64,000 bases of DNA from contig JAAEAF010000633.1 in assembly GCA_011037195.1 (NCBI GenBank), positions 1-64,000 of the forward strand. Reading direction: 5' to 3'. Position numbers and translations under genes: made by a program. Positions 1 to 11,696 of the stretch are shown here, in pieces. The number at the start of each line of letters is the position of its first letter. The first letter of the stretch is position 1. The notes below the pieces were generated by a model. The model did not search any database, was not told where the DNA came from, and saw nothing but the letters and a program-made list of their open reading frames with translations. Origin of the DNA: Triatoma infestans (Eukaryota; Arthropoda; Insecta; Hemiptera; Reduviidae).

Positions 1-354
1 CAAATAAAAGTTGTAGCTCTTTGTATGTGTAGTTAATATACCAATTTTGAAGAAAAACGTCGGAGCCATTTTTGAGAAAATCGCGAAAAAGTGAAAAAAA
101 AAAAACAATCATTTAGTAAAGTGGTAAGGTAAACGCACTTCCGGTTATCCGATTTTTTTCAAACTCGGAATTTCAATAACATATTTAATTCTAATTAACA
201 TTATTTAGATGATAGAATTGTTTAATAAACTGAAATAGCCCTTTAGCTGAAAATATAACCCTACCCCTTCCCCAAAAGTGCCCTTAATAGAAAATCGTCG
301 GAGCCATTTTTGAGAAAATCGCAAAAAAGTAAAAAATCCAACTAGGAGTAAGAG
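1..354 (+). repeat. Modular ACCGGAAGTG-family repeat, partial copy
   Basis: This non-coding dispersed repeat enters from the left edge of the window. It shares long near-identical stretches with the copies at 41197-41930 and 61138-62120, including CACTTCCGGTTATCCGATTT, AAACTGAAATAGC and the GTTGTAG...TTTGTATGTGTAG block. It ends at 341-354 in the family's usual GGAGTAAGAGAAAGT terminus. No open frame is conserved between copies, so I read it as a non-autonomous element rather than a gene. Confidence 0.75.
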
Positions 355-970
355 AAAGTAAAAACTCAGGATGCACAGACTTGGTATTCCATTTAGGTAC
401 TAACCACCGCATCTGACATGAAGGTTTCGGGCAAATTCCATCAACAGGAAGTGCCACTTTACTTATGTAGAATTCTTTTCTTTTCAGTTTTTTGCAATTT
501 TCTAGAAAATGGTTCTAGAAAATTTTCTAACAGAAAACAATATCTTTTCTCTAAATGACCACTTTAATACAATATATGGTTCTGCCATCTCTGTATATAT
601 TAATATACATTACAAACATTGCTAGAATTCGAAATTTTAACGAAAATCGGTTAACCGGAAGTGTAATTTTACAAAATGAATTTTTGGAAACTTGGGATAC
701 AAACTGCACAGATATAAACATATCACTTTTATTTGTAACACTTTTCTGATACATCTGAGACGGTCAAATTCAAATGTGTTTGTTCAATATTATTGGCGCT
801 CTCTACACAGTGTAATTCGTTCTCTACCTGCCTCGGTTGGTAGGTTGTCACTCACTGTATCTAATATATATGTTACTACAAATAGCAGAATTTGAAATTT
901 AAAGAAAAAAATGTCATTTTATGTAAAACTGAATTTAAAAGGAGTAAGAGAAAGTCATGTGAGAAAGTGT
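355..970 (-). repeat. Modular ACCGGAAGTG-family repeat, opposite orientation
   Basis: It starts where the previous copy ends and runs the other way. It contains the two core blocks AACAGGAAGTGCCACTTTAC (about 447) and TTAACCGGAAGTGTAATTTT (about 650), followed by the ATCACTTTTATTTG segment near 720. The family end motif GGAGTAAGAGAAAGTCATGT lies at about 941-960. Positions 756-890 do not match other copies well and may be a separate insertion. The short open frames here are not conserved among copies. Confidence 0.6.
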
Positions 971-1839
971 TTCTCATCGGATTTAGTTTGATCTGTTTTA
1001 AACAATTTTCCAATAATCATAAAGTTTTAACAAAATTTGACCTCGTAACTTGTAGAACAATTTCAAAATTCGATTTTTATAGAAGAAGAATGTTCCTTTT
1101 GTTTTATTATTTGATATTTCTTAATAAACATCACGCCAAAATTAAGAAGCGAACGTCCATCATGTCTACCATTGGTCTAATTCTTTTAACGAAATTTTGA
1201 GAATTATTAGCGATTTCGAAATTATTCGTCTGAAGCTTTTTTTTTTCTCAGTTCATGTCTTGACGTATGACGTAATTAAATATTATCAATCTAAAATAAA
1301 GACAAGAAAAAGAAAAAAAAAAAAAACAAGGCGCAACCGACTAGTGAAGAAAATATAGGCTTACCAGATGTACAAGTTTTGTTCGGGGACATGTGGTCAG
1401 CATATAGGTTGATATCTCTCATCTGTAATAGTGGGGTTCACAGGAATGGGCCACTAACAATTATAAATTACGATGTCCCTGTTGGGGTCAAATCATTTGA
1501 GTCCCTCACTAAGCCCAAATTTCTCACATTAAAAACACCATCGTTAGCAAATTTTTAGGCTAGGTATTTTTTGGAGCTAGTCTTAACATTTATAATTCGG
1601 AAGCTCGTAAATCAAAATTTGAATTTTATTATTCGATTGATATAAATATGTATATATACGAGTAAAATGCACATTTCTATAATAAATTTTATAGTTCCTC
1701 ATACGGCTCTACGAGATATTATTGGATCATGTCGTTTTTACAAAATCTAGTTTTCACGTGTCGAAACGCTTGAAAAAAGATGTTTTTAAGGAAATGAACA
1801 AAACTGTTCTGTGCTTTTTTTTTTTTATGTAAGTTCGAA

Positions 1840-2110
1840 ATGTGCAGTTCGAAAACCGGACAGTAGCTGCAAGCTCAAACTTGACATTCCACTTAGTATC
1901 AGACACGAAAGTTTCGGTTAATATTCAGCATTGCAAGTCCCCCCCCCCCCCTCCATTTTTAGATTTTCTTAAAAATGACTCCAATTTTTTTTTTTTTTTT
2001 TTTTTTAAACTTGATATATTAAGTACGAAAATTGTCGAGGTAAAAAAAAAATCATCAATCTTCTTAGTTTTCTCGAAATGTTTCGGGAAAAGTTCGAAGT
2101 AAGAAAATGG
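1840..2110 (-). repeat. Decayed modular-family repeat with C and T homopolymers
   Basis: The order of phrases (CTTGACATTCCACTTAGTATC, AGACACGAAAGTTTCGG) matches the copy at 29690 onward (TTGGTATTCCGTTTAGGTAC, AGACACGAAGATTCCGG). A C-run at about 1939-1951 and a T-run at about 1986-2006 interrupt it. Open frames on both strands across these homopolymers are artefacts of base composition. Confidence 0.5.
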
Positions 2111-2169
2111 TTTTATCAAATATGGTAGCTCTGATGGGTTATTTTTTTTGTTTGTTTTTTTTGGCTTTG

Positions 2170-2357
2170 GAGTCTTTTTCCGAATATGGATACTACAATT
2201 TTCTTTAACTTGGTGTACTAATTCGGCGTTATTTTTAGTTAAATTGATAAGACTCCACAAACGGCTTAGACCAATGAGTCTATCTTTATGCATTTGTCTG
2301 TTAAGTTTTTGTAACAACCTTATAGAAATTATTAATAAAGACTTATCTATCTACTAA
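2170..2357 (+). repeat. Possible 3' tail of a retroposon
   Basis: The segment ends in AATAAAG followed by ATCTATCTAC, the kind of short 3' repeat left by CR1- or Jockey-like elements. No protein motif can be read upstream, so this is only suggestive. Confidence 0.25.
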
Positions 2358-2359
2358 CT

Positions 2360-3400
2360 CGGTGTACATACCTTTACGACTATTGTCACTTAAACATTTT
2401 TCTGAAAAAAATCTACTTTAGAGGTCCTGCAGGACATGCGTCATTAAATTTACTTGTATACCGCTAAGTATTTCATTAAAATGTAACTATTACATTATGC
2501 ATTGTAGTAAAAATACTAACTTTGAAGCAAATATGTAAGTTAGAACTATGAGAAGTGGAATAATGGAAAATCGCTCGAACTATTTCAAACGAGATATTCC
2601 TATTTCCTTTTTTTAAAATGAATGAAATGTGTTGGAATAAATTCATTTGATTATTTTTATTAAAATATAGATTTTTCTTTCACTGTTATTGCTTGCTATA
2701 AGAGGAATATTGTTTTCTAAACAGACCATCAATTGAATATTAAATTAATTCTTTTTGTATTTCATAACAATTTATTTATATAATCCATTAATACAAATTA
2801 GAACAATTCCAACATGGACTTAGTCACACTTAACTAGCCATTTTATAAAAATGTAAAATATCTAATACGACTACAATAGTTAATAAACTAATTTATATCT
2901 TTTGTTTTTATTTTTATAGTAATTAAAAACAGTTGTGTAGAATAGAATAATAAATTGTAAATATGAAATTGAATAGAAATGTCAAGTTTGATTTCTAAGA
3001 AAAATCTATGCTAAAGTAATTTGACAAATCAGCCATTTTCTTATTTAATTTTCTCATTGATCAGCTGAATTATTTATTTAATATATTTAATTTTTATTAA
3101 TTATTACGTTTTAAGTTTTATTTCTTTTTAAAAGAAAAATTAAATCGCAATTTTCTCAAGTAATTTTCTTAGGCTTCTTTTTTTTTTTTGAAGATTATCC
3201 TAACAGAATTATTAATTATATTCTAATAATATAATTATTATGTTTATAATGAATTAATAATTTATAATAATTAATAGAATTATATAATTAAAATTGTAAA
3301 TAAATGTTTCTATTCAATCAATTTGCCATACATTAAATTATTATTATTATTTTTTAAATACTAGTAATTTACAACTATTTATAATGTGCTAATTCTGTGG
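2360..3400. other. AT-rich non-coding stretch
   Basis: More than 1 kb of very AT-rich sequence rich in TTATTA/AATTAAT strings, notably 3200-3360. I see no gene, RNA or bounded element. Confidence 0.6.
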
Positions 3401-3666
3401 GGGTGGGGACGTGAAGGTTATAGTGGTTGATACCTCCCAGTAGAGATATTGCCAAACATCTTCTTTTTTTTTGGATCTGCGGTATTTTAAACATCTCCTT
3501 GAGATATGAAGAAACAGGTGATTATGATAGAAAGAAGTGGTAATGTGGAATTTAAGCCACCTGATTGATTAACTAGAATGAAGTTTAACATTTGAGACAC
3601 AATGTAATAAGTAATGCATTCGATAGGTATCCTCCATGTTGAAAATGTGGGTGGGTCCGCAATGCT

Positions 3667-4077
3667 GGATAACATCTGGTATTTTATCCGTCGTAGCATG
3701 CATATTTATATTGTTCCTGACAGGGTTCGGTGATTTCATCCATCGTCAGAGCAAATTCACCAAGTTCGTGTAGAGAGTTCACTCTTCAACATAATGTTTC
3801 TGTTATAGTCACATTTGTTGGTTGTATTTATGTGGTTGGGTTGTATATATGTTATTTATAATAATTCCATTTATTATTCATCTTATCATTAAACGCACAC
3901 ATACACATAGTAACATAACTTTATAACCTCCCCCACATATATACAACCAACAAGTGTGAGTGTAACAGAAACATTACGTTGAAGTGAAATCTCTACACAA
4001 ACTTGGAGAATTTGCTCTCTGATGATGGATGAAAATATCAATATGCAATGCTACAATAGATAAAATATCAGATGCAA
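3667..4077. mobile_element. Foldback (MITE-like) element, decayed
   Basis: The left arm (about 3667-3840) and right arm (about 3941-4077) are inverted copies. The phrases CATCCATCGTCAGAGCAAAT and GTGTAGAGAGTTCACTCTTC on the left face ATTTGCTCTCTGATGATGG and GAAATCTCTACACAA on the right, and GTTGGTTGTAT faces ATACAACCAAC. The arms differ at many positions and have small indels, so this is an old copy. The left arm is about 90% similar by eye to the better preserved foldback at 41996-42214. There is no coding capacity. Confidence 0.75.
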
Positions 4078-4237
4078 CCTCCGTGTAATTTGTAGTGAGG
4101 ACTAAGAAGAAAAGGAAGCTACCTTGCAATGTTATTACATGCAGCTCTTAAATCCAACATTTACAATCCCCATTTCCTTTGTTTACAAGTAAAGTATATA
4201 TATATATATTGAAGAAATTTTTTTTAAATTACATTTC

Positions 4238-4310
4238 CAATGACTGCAGTAAGAAAAAGTCGTGACTGTTTCACACCAAATTTTTTTTTCGGTTAGGGAA
4301 TGTTTCGAGC
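4238..4310 (-). repeat. Isolated end motif of the modular family
   Basis: GTAAGAAAAAGTCGTGACTG followed by TTTCACACCAAATTTTTT is the extended terminus seen at 36533, 34655 and 20846 (AGAGAAAGT...GTGAGTGTTTCACACCAGATT). Confidence 0.5.
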
Positions 4311-6640
4311 ATCTATTAAACCTTTTTCAAGAGAAGTTCAGTTGAAATCTACTTCTTTAAGTTTTAAGGTTTGTATTTCTCTTCGATCTTTGTCTGTTTT
4401 AGATATCGCATATTGTCAGCAGTCGTGTTATTTACTTCGAAGGGGAGAGGAGGGGAAGAAATGGCAGTTTTTTATTTGTTTAATTGCATATTTTTTGTTT
4501 GTTTCTTCCATCATCCATATTTTTAACAAGTAATGAAGTTCGTATACGTATGATCGTTAGAGCTCAGTACTGTAGTGGAATCGTTTATTGTGATTCCTAT
4601 GGTATGTAGTAGATGTCTAGGGCGGAAGTTAGTTTAGAGATTTTTGGAAGTTAGTGCTCGAATTATTAACACTGAATTTATAAAAATAGACTGTATTTGT
4701 ACAATAATTTAAACATGAGTAATGGTAACTATTAACAAGAAATACTTAGAAATAAATAGGAGATAAATAACTAATAATTTAGAATGATTAAAATAAATGA
4801 ACTAAGATGCACAACTAAGGGAATAAGTATAAATAAAAACTGTATAGGGACGCGGAAACTGCTGCTCGTATAATAATCTTGAAGACGTACTGAAGTATAA
4901 TCATATAATCATCCCCTCTTCCAATGGGGCGAAGTTTATATATTAGTGTTAGCAACACTCACACCAAGACATCTGTCCTAGTGTGCGACCTTATGCGACC
5001 TTGGTTAGTTCGGTGACCAGTGATTTAGGTCAGTGGCCAGCTTATCGGTGCTTGCTTTGATGTAAAGTATTGACCCTTGGTTTTGTTTTTTTGGTCGCGG
5101 CCTTGTCTTGAAGACAGCGGCCGGCTAGGCCACTAGTTATAAATTATTCTTTCTTTTGTTATGTGTTGTGAAGGTTTGACATTGCTATGACCTTGCTATG
5201 CCATTACAGTACCATGTTACAGGCGACTTCTTGATTGGTGAAAAGGACAATTTTCTAAAATCAATGGAATGTCTGCAATAGAAACTGTTAAGTAGATGAG
5301 CTTGGATAATTCTTTTTGGAATCCTGATGTTCCATTGCTTCGGATAAAATTATATAAATATTGTTCTTATATTATTTAATTTAAATAAGTTTCCGAAATC
5401 AATATCAAATTAACAATAAATTATCGATAATAGTATGTAATAGTTTAAAACTCGTAGGTTTTTTTTTTGTTTTGGTAGCTGGTAACTATTGAAAAATAAA
5501 ATTACACAAAACTTAGATATGAGCTACTAATAATTTAAATTTCAGAGCAAATAGTAATAAAAAGTAAATTCTAGGAAACTGCAAACATTGATCTATAATT
5601 TGAAATTTTACTACAAAATTGTAGTATTCTTACGTGTGAGATTTGATATGATCAAATAGACGGAGAATTGGTGTAATACAATTTTTAGTATGTCTCCCAA
5701 AATAAATTCGGAGCACAAAAAGTTCATTGCTTTTTAAAATTTCATAGTTGGAGCCATTGTTTTTTGTTTAAGAAGTTGCTAGTCTTTCAGAGAAATTATT
5801 GCATAATATTATAAAGACCAGGAAAACATGAAAAATTATTATTAATAAAAAAAATATATGTATATATCGCGCAACGCAAAACAAAGGAAAGAAGGTTATA
5901 CGATAATATTTATGGTGAGATACGATAATACTAAAAAATATAAAAGCGTTACATTATGATAAAAAGTTGACAAGGTGGACTGTTTAACGAGGCTAGATAT
6001 TATTATATATAGTTGTCTTCTGTTACAAAAATTAATTCTGAATACATTATATTAAAATACAAGAAAAAAAATAATAAACTAGAGGAAGAGTAATAATGGC
6101 AGGGGATTAAATAAGAAATCTCCGAGCATTTAGTTGGGAAAAGTAAAATACTAACATTTTAATCTTAGGATTTTAATTAATTAATACAAACATTTTAATG
6201 GTAACCCGGCCCTAGAATGCTATGTTTTTTTCATTAAATAGACCGGTTTTGGTTGTTTCTCTATCGGTAGAGTTTGGTTCGTCAGATTCATACAGAGAGT
6301 TGACAAAGTTTCTATAGAATACAAAATATTTTGTTCAAATTTAATAATTGGAAGCCGTTTTTGGCAAACGGCAAACCTCCCATCAAAAAAAACAAAACAA
6401 AAAACAAAATGGAGTAAAATTGTCATATTGCAAATATTACACCTTCTCTTATTGCAAATAAATTAATAAATTTTCTTAAAACTTGCAATGTGTACCAAAC
6501 GTAAAGTTGAGCTTGTTTGACAGATAAAGGAAGTGGTGTGAATAATACTTTCCCCTCCTCCTCCCTCCAACAAACATCTTAGCAAAGCCTTAATTTAAGC
6601 TTTGGCAGTTTAAAGTCCTCCACCCTCCCACCCCCCAAGA
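4311..6640. other. Unassigned non-coding DNA
   Basis: No recognisable gene. Positions 4900-5230 are richer in G+C and contain a short perfect hairpin, TGTCTT-G-AAGACA at about 5105-5117, set between GGCC blocks. They could be the remains of an LTR, but no second copy is in the window. Positions 5240-6640 are plain AT-rich sequence. Confidence 0.4.
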
Positions 6641-7190
6641 ACTCCGCTAAAATGCTTTTTCTGGAAAATGTTTTAAATAAAAGTAATAGATTTACATCTG
6701 TGCAGAAAGATTTCCAAGTTTCAAGAAATTTGATGGAGTCCCTTAATTCGTAAAAATTCCAAAACTCAAAAGCCTATTGTATAAAGTCGCATTACAGGCT
6801 AGCCGATTTTCTTCATGTTAGGAATTCTGGCAGTGTTCTCTTGTTAATAACATTGTATTGGTACAATACAGTATAATGGAAGAGGCTCTTTAGAATAAAG
6901 ACATCATTACTGCCCCCCCCTAACCCCCATTAAAAAATCAATGTTCCTGGAACAAAAGTTTCACATAAAAGTAATGGTGTTTTTATATGTGCAGATTATA
7001 TACGAAGTTTAGCGAAAATAGTTGGAGTAAATTTTAAAGAAAATCGTGAAAAACGGAAGAAAAAAAATCTTCAGTTAGTTCGCGTTGTCGGTTGGTCGAT
7101 TTTTTAACGTTGTTTTCAGTGGCAGTATTATTAACCAAAATGAAATATGAAGTTTCAACTTTCTGTGTTTTTTTTTCCATTTTGACATAT
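6641..7190 (+). repeat. Decayed modular-family repeats
   Basis: Fragments such as TTACAGGCTAGCCGATTTTC, a C-run followed by TAACCCCCATTAAAAAATCA (about 6920), and GTTGGTTGGTCGATTTTT match the order of motifs in better preserved copies. Boundaries cannot be set. Confidence 0.4.
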
Positions 7191-7293
7191 TTTACATTAC
7201 ACAGAAAATGAATGCAAAAAATTAATTAAAAAATTTTGTGGCAATTGTTTTTGAAAAACATACTATCTAGAAAATGTCTTTGAGAGGCTTGTT

Positions 7294-7677
7294 TATGGTC
7301 CATTTGATAGATAGAAGACCAGCGTCTGCGATGATGGGAAACTCTTCATTAAGAGGCATTTGCCTAAATCTACCAAGGATCTACTGAGCCATAGCCGAAG
7401 GGATATAAGGCTAATAGTGGGTCTACTATCAGGGCATTGCAGGCTGAATAGGCACTTGCACCATTTATTACTTGCAGACAATACATTTTGCCGTTTCTGC
7501 AGGACCGAGGAGGAAACCCCGGTGTACATCCTTTGTGAGTGTGCCGGACTGGCAAGAACAAGGTTTCTTCAACTGGGGACGACTAGTAATCCCGAAGCCA
7601 TGAGCTTCATGACGGAGCCACTTTCAGCATTGCTAGGCCTGATTAAGAGAGCAAAGCTGAAGGATGTTCAAATGTAA
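7294..7677 (+). pseudogene. LINE pol C-terminus (Jockey/R1-like), 5'-truncated
   Basis: This is the C-terminal end of a non-LTR retrotransposon polyprotein, the part after the RNase H domain. The frame at 7360-7677 contains RRDIRLIVGLLSGHCRLNRH followed by a zinc-knuckle-like block CRFCRTEEETPVYILCEC, and closes with a TAA. In related insect elements the knuckle is CCHC, but here the histidine position is a tyrosine. Weaker in-frame similarity extends upstream to about 7294 through one stop codon. Everything 5' of this (endonuclease, reverse transcriptase, RNase H) is missing, as expected for 5' truncation during retrotransposition. The frame itself is intact, so the insertion may be fairly young. 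It is not a host gene. Confidence 0.8.
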
Positions 7678-7687
7678 TTGGTGTGGA

Positions 7688-8231
7688 TGTTGTTTAGTAG
7701 AGGTAGTAGTTTGTGTAGCACGAGCGGTTTTGTAAAGTGCTTGTGTGTATGTTTGAGAAAGAGAGAGAAGTATTAGAAATAATCAAGAGATCACCACTGT
7801 GTTTGAAATAAATATATTCTCTTAGTGAATTTAAGTACTTTACAATATCACAACTATATCTTAATAAATCAGTTGTCTATCTAGAATAAATGCTAAACTC
7901 TATAACTGACACTGATTCCTGAAGAATGTCTAAAACAGACTGTCTTTGTTTGAAAGCAGAATGCAGACTGTCCTGAAAGAATGCTTTCTCTTGTTAGTAC
8001 AAATCTTTTCAAATAATGCTGGTATGTCTGGAGGGAGTGTATTGTCTTATCCTAACTGTTACTTGTCCCTTAGTCTCTTCAGTACCACTGACCTAAATTA
8101 TAGTACCTGGCTCTTTCCCCTTCATTAAAATACACTATATGAACCAGCTAAAATTCACAAAATTATTTTACTAAACTATTTTCAAAATTCTTATTTTCTT
8201 TTATTTCTTTCTTCCACTACAATGTGTTATA
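7688..8231 (+). repeat. LTR-like dispersed repeat, copy 1
   Basis: It shares GTGTAGCACGAGCGGTTTTG, a GAAGTATTA block, AATAAATATATT, a TAACTG(A/G)CACTGA(CA)TTCCTG block and the final CTTCCACTACA with 30546-31036. Starting in TG and ending in CA is compatible with a solo LTR, but I could not identify a matching target duplication. It begins directly after the LINE stop codon, so its left end may belong to that LINE. Confidence 0.5.
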
Positions 8232-8317
8232 AACCCGGGGTATCCACAATAGACCTCTCAATATAGGTCGCAGTGGAATTAGGCGTGGCCCTCCCCAAAT
8301 TAATCTAATCTAATCTA
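8232..8317 (+). repeat. Retroposon 3' end with TAATC tail
   Basis: A short G+C-richer piece (GACCTCTCAATATAGGTCGC, then GGCGTGGCCCTCCCC) ends in AATCTAATCTAATCT. This looks like a 5'-truncated retroposon with a pentanucleotide tail. No other copy is in the window. Confidence 0.35.
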
Positions 8318-8689
8318 TGGTCTATTTCTAGAGTAATGCTTTTCCAATATACTATATATTCTTTCAACATACAGAACCACGCACAAACCAATGCTTAAAA
8401 ACATTTTTTTCGTTATAGGGAACCCCAAAACATGTAATTCCGGTGGGAAATTTGACTTCCCCATAAAGCAGACAATACATTATAAACCTGGCAAGATTTC
8501 TGAAAGTCACAGTTCCGATTGACTGATTTTTCGCGAAAATTCTTACTTTTTCGCCTTTAACTTTCCTCTAAGGTATGGTTCTGCCATGGCAGGGCAAGCG
8601 ATATGGTCATTCTACCATTTATCACGAGATACTTTTAAGGGTTCCGATTACAGGTTTCCCTTCTGATGGGTATTGAAGACTTTTGGTTT

Positions 8690-9312
8690 TGACCAGTTCT
8701 ACAGTACCAGGTTACCTTCTAGGAAGGATTGGTTAAGATTGGGTCCGTCTGGTGTGATACCTGAGAATTGTCTCCGATGTTACACGGAAGGTTCCAGAAT
8801 GGATGGTAGGTCTGGGGCTGCCGATTATTTTGAGACGGGCTGAGGTATATGCTATTCTTTGTTGTATCTTGAAGGGTGTTTGAATCTGCTCAGACAGCCA
8901 AGCTGCGCTGAAGGCGCTCAGTTCATGTGTCTTCACTTCCAGATTGATGTTAGAATGTCCTAAAAGATTGGAAGAGCTTTCTTCTCTGAAAGAGGTGCTT
9001 CTAGTCTGGGTACCAGGTCATATGGGAATTTTTGGGAATGAGGAAGTGAATAGGTTTGCCAAATTAGGATCCTCTCTCCGTTTCATTGGTCGCGAGCCTG
9101 CAGTTGGTGTGTCTTTGGGCACATGTCTGTCAGGCTTCCAGTCATGGAACTTCCGTCCATGGACGTCATACCGTCACGGACTTTTGTTCCCGACCCGGTA
9201 GTTGTTATTCTTTTGGGGCAGCAATATGAGCCCATGGAGGCTTTGGAAAGCTTAGGTTTTGCCCTCCCCTCCTTTGAATAATACTAATAATAATAATAAT
9301 AATAATAATAAT
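8690..9312 (+). pseudogene. LINE RNase H domain and 3' tail, decayed
   Basis: This is an RNase H domain of a Jockey/R1-type LINE, broken by frameshifts and stops. In order I read CYTEGSRMDGRSGAADYF at 8776-8829 (the first catalytic site, normally T-D-G-S, is T-E-G-S here), SDSQAALKAL at about 8890-8919, and LVWVPGHMGIFGNEEVNRFA at 9002-9061. In the last motif the usual final aspartate (N-E-x-A-D) is an asparagine. REPAVGV follows at about 9091. The 3' untranslated part (9205-9283) ends in an AAT microsatellite at 9284-9312. That tail is the same as the minus-strand insertion at 25790-25933, so both belong to one LINE family. Two catalytic substitutions confirm that it is dead. Confidence 0.82.
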
Positions 9313-9329
9313 AGTTCTGCCACATCTGT

Positions 9330-9600
9330 AATCTGGAGGTACTACTTTAAGAGCATTACTAGAATTCCAAATGGAAGAAAATCGATTAACTGTAGTGCGG
9401 CTAACAGAATACGTTTTTGAGATTTTTTAAAATTGTTTGGAAAACGATTACATCGATTTCCTTTAAAGTGGGAACGCTAACTACACAGATGTAAAACTTT
9501 CACTTTTATTTGAAACCTTTTTCCCCCCAAAAAAGTTGATTTTAGTTAGTTGTGTGGTGGCGTTTAATTTTCAGTTTTATTTGGCACGCTCTTTTGGACA
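9330..9600 (-). repeat. Modular-family repeat fragment
   Basis: GCATTACTAGAATTCC and AATCGATTAACTG near 9350-9390, then CGCTAACTACACAGATG and TCACTTTTATTTGAAACC near 9476-9520, follow the family order. No coding content. Confidence 0.55.
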
Positions 9601-10385
9601 ATAAAAAACTTCTTCACTAAATGCCCGGATTAGTACTTGTTTTCTTACCACCACCTTTATATTAATGATAAAATAATTGAGTAACATATGAAGTTTAAAG
9701 AAGATTTATCACTTCATAAATAATTAACATCATCGAAAGAATCTCGTGGGAGAGTTACACATCACAATTTTTTGTTTTTTGATTTTGCTTTTTGAAGGGG
9801 TTTTTGAACTAAAAAAAAACAAAAAATATATTCTCATCCATAGAAAAAATATTTTTGAAAATCCCAACTCATTATTCAAAATAAATTTCCAAATCTCAAT
9901 ATTTCTCCTTCACGATTTAAAGAAGAATAACTACTTCTAATTATTATTTACTTTCTAGTTAACATTTTTGATAACAGTTGTTTATTCAATTTTTTTTTTT
10001 TTTTTTTTAAATAATAACACAAAAACTTGTTATTTACAATATAAACTCCTCTATCAAATAACAATTTGTTGAACTTTTAACCATTTCATCTGCTGTTGGC
10101 ATTTCTATTGTTTACAATCGTTCTATTGTATGATGGTTACTTTTAGATTTCTATGGCGTTGGTTCATTAAAAAAAAAAAAAACAGTTTCTAATATGTTTT
10201 ATGTTGTTTAAATTTATGTAAAACTTTTTTGTCAGATTTATTAGGACTTTTTGTTTTTTGACATTATTAAATTAGTAAATAATAGAAACTGGTTGAATTT
10301 GGTGATATATCAGTACAGTGCAAGGTATCAAGTGTAACCTCGTCCAACATGACTTAACCATATGGTATAAGTGTATCTGTGACTA
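9601..10385. other. AT-rich non-coding stretch
   Basis: AT-rich with several T-runs (about 9990-10008) and A-runs. The short frame at 9746-9940 is low-complexity (KKNKKY-like) and unsupported. Confidence 0.5.
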
Positions 10386-10976
10386 TAGGGTAAAGCTAGA
10401 AGAGATGAAGGGGCTAGCAGAGAAGACTTAGGCTTTGCTTCTCTTGTTTGCTATCACGTGGCGTCATGGAAGTTAGTCCAGGAGTAAAGAGATCAGAAGC
10501 GAATTTATTGCAAAATTCCTCAGTTATTTTGTGTGTTCTTCTGTGTTCTACGAACATTTATAAGCATCAGCTATATCTGGTGAATACCTGAATTTTCATA
10601 ACGCTTAGTAAATTTTTTTTATTTTTTTTTAATTGCAATTGAAATGAAAGATTTCCTGCCTCCGTTAAAGTTCGACTCGTAGACATAGTGTTTACAAAGT
10701 TTCATGTCGATCAGCCATGTTACCTTCACAGAGGAGAGGTCTCCTACCTACGGTACGTCATCTATCCTACCATAGTAGGAGAGACGGCCAAATATTGTGT
10801 ATTTGTATTTTGTTTCTGGAATAAATGAGAATGTCTTTATTTTGAAAAATAACATTTTTTTGTACATAATAGTAGTTGACATATGTTTTATAAACATGAT
10901 CTCTTTAATATATCTCCTATATTTTCATACAGGGCATAACTTTGAAATGTGCGTCATCTCTCCTAGCTTTACCCTA
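10386..10976. mobile_element. TA-flanked TIR element (MITE), 591 bp
   Basis: The left end TAGGGTAAAGCTAGAAGAGA (10386 on) is matched by the reverse complement of the right end (TAGGGTAAAGCTAGGAGAGA, ending at 10976). The inverted repeats agree at 23 of 25 positions. Both ends are flanked by TA (10384-10385 and 10977-10978). A TA target duplication with short inverted repeats points to the Tc1/mariner superfamily. The interior has no transposase frame, so the element is non-autonomous. Confidence 0.75.
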
Positions 10977-11019
10977 TATATAATATTTATATAATTTTTT
11001 ATATATATAAAATACTTAA

Positions 11020-11427
11020 TCATTATCCAACATCCGGGAGTGGAACTTTACCGACGTTTTGTTGTTAGGTTTTACGAATTTCCCCCAAAATCGGCTCCTA
11101 TGATTTTCTTTAAATACTTGATATACTTATCTACACACATAAATACATATCACTTTTATTGAAACATTTTCTCGGGGAAAATCCATTTTTGGGGGTTTCT
11201 GGGGGAACAGTAGCATTTAGTTTGTTTTTCTCAAGTACTACTTCACTTCAATGTAGGTTTCTATATAATAATAATAATATAGATAAGAAGCGTTGCTAGA
11301 ATTCCTAATTTGTGGAAAATCTATTAACCGGAAATATAACTTGTCACGAAAATAACAGCAACGATTTCGGTTTTTTTTAAACTTCGAATGCTAAGATATT
11401 TTACACCAGATTTGTTACTTACCGCAT
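11020..11427 (-). repeat. Modular-family repeat fragment
   Basis: TCACTTTTATTGAAACATTTTC with TGGGGGTTTCTGGGGG (about 11150-11210), then GCGTTGCTAGAATTCC and TATTAACCGGAAATATAAC (about 11290-11342), match the family module order. Confidence 0.55.
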
Positions 11428-11696
11428 TGTGTAATAAGTTTTTTTCCATAAATCGGTTCATTGATACATATATGCAATATAACGCTATAAAATATTTACT
11501 AATGCAGGAAAATTAATGTTGCATTGAAATAATTTTTTGTCATTTTTTTTTCTTTTTAATCTGGTGCAATTCTGATTGTAATTTAAAATAATAATTATCT
11601 CTAACCATTCAACAAATTTGGTCGTTCTGCGCATATTGCGGCTCAGAGATTTCATTATTTTTGTGAGGGATCTATAGTTTTATGTACTCCGCATTT
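11428..11696 (+). repeat. Direct repeat, copy 1 (partner 14390-14681)
   Basis: It shares very similar sequence with 14390-14681, for example ATAACGCTATAAAATATTTA, GGAAAATTAATGTTGCATTG, TCTGGTGCAATTCTGATTGT and TCTAACCATTCAACAAATTT. The copies differ by scattered substitutions and short T-run indels. Each lies beside a modular-family fragment. Confidence 0.8.

Noticed and set aside
1925..2317. 130-codon minus-strand frame
   Set aside because: It spans a T-run and a C-run that yield poly-Lys and poly-Gly. Low-complexity artefact.
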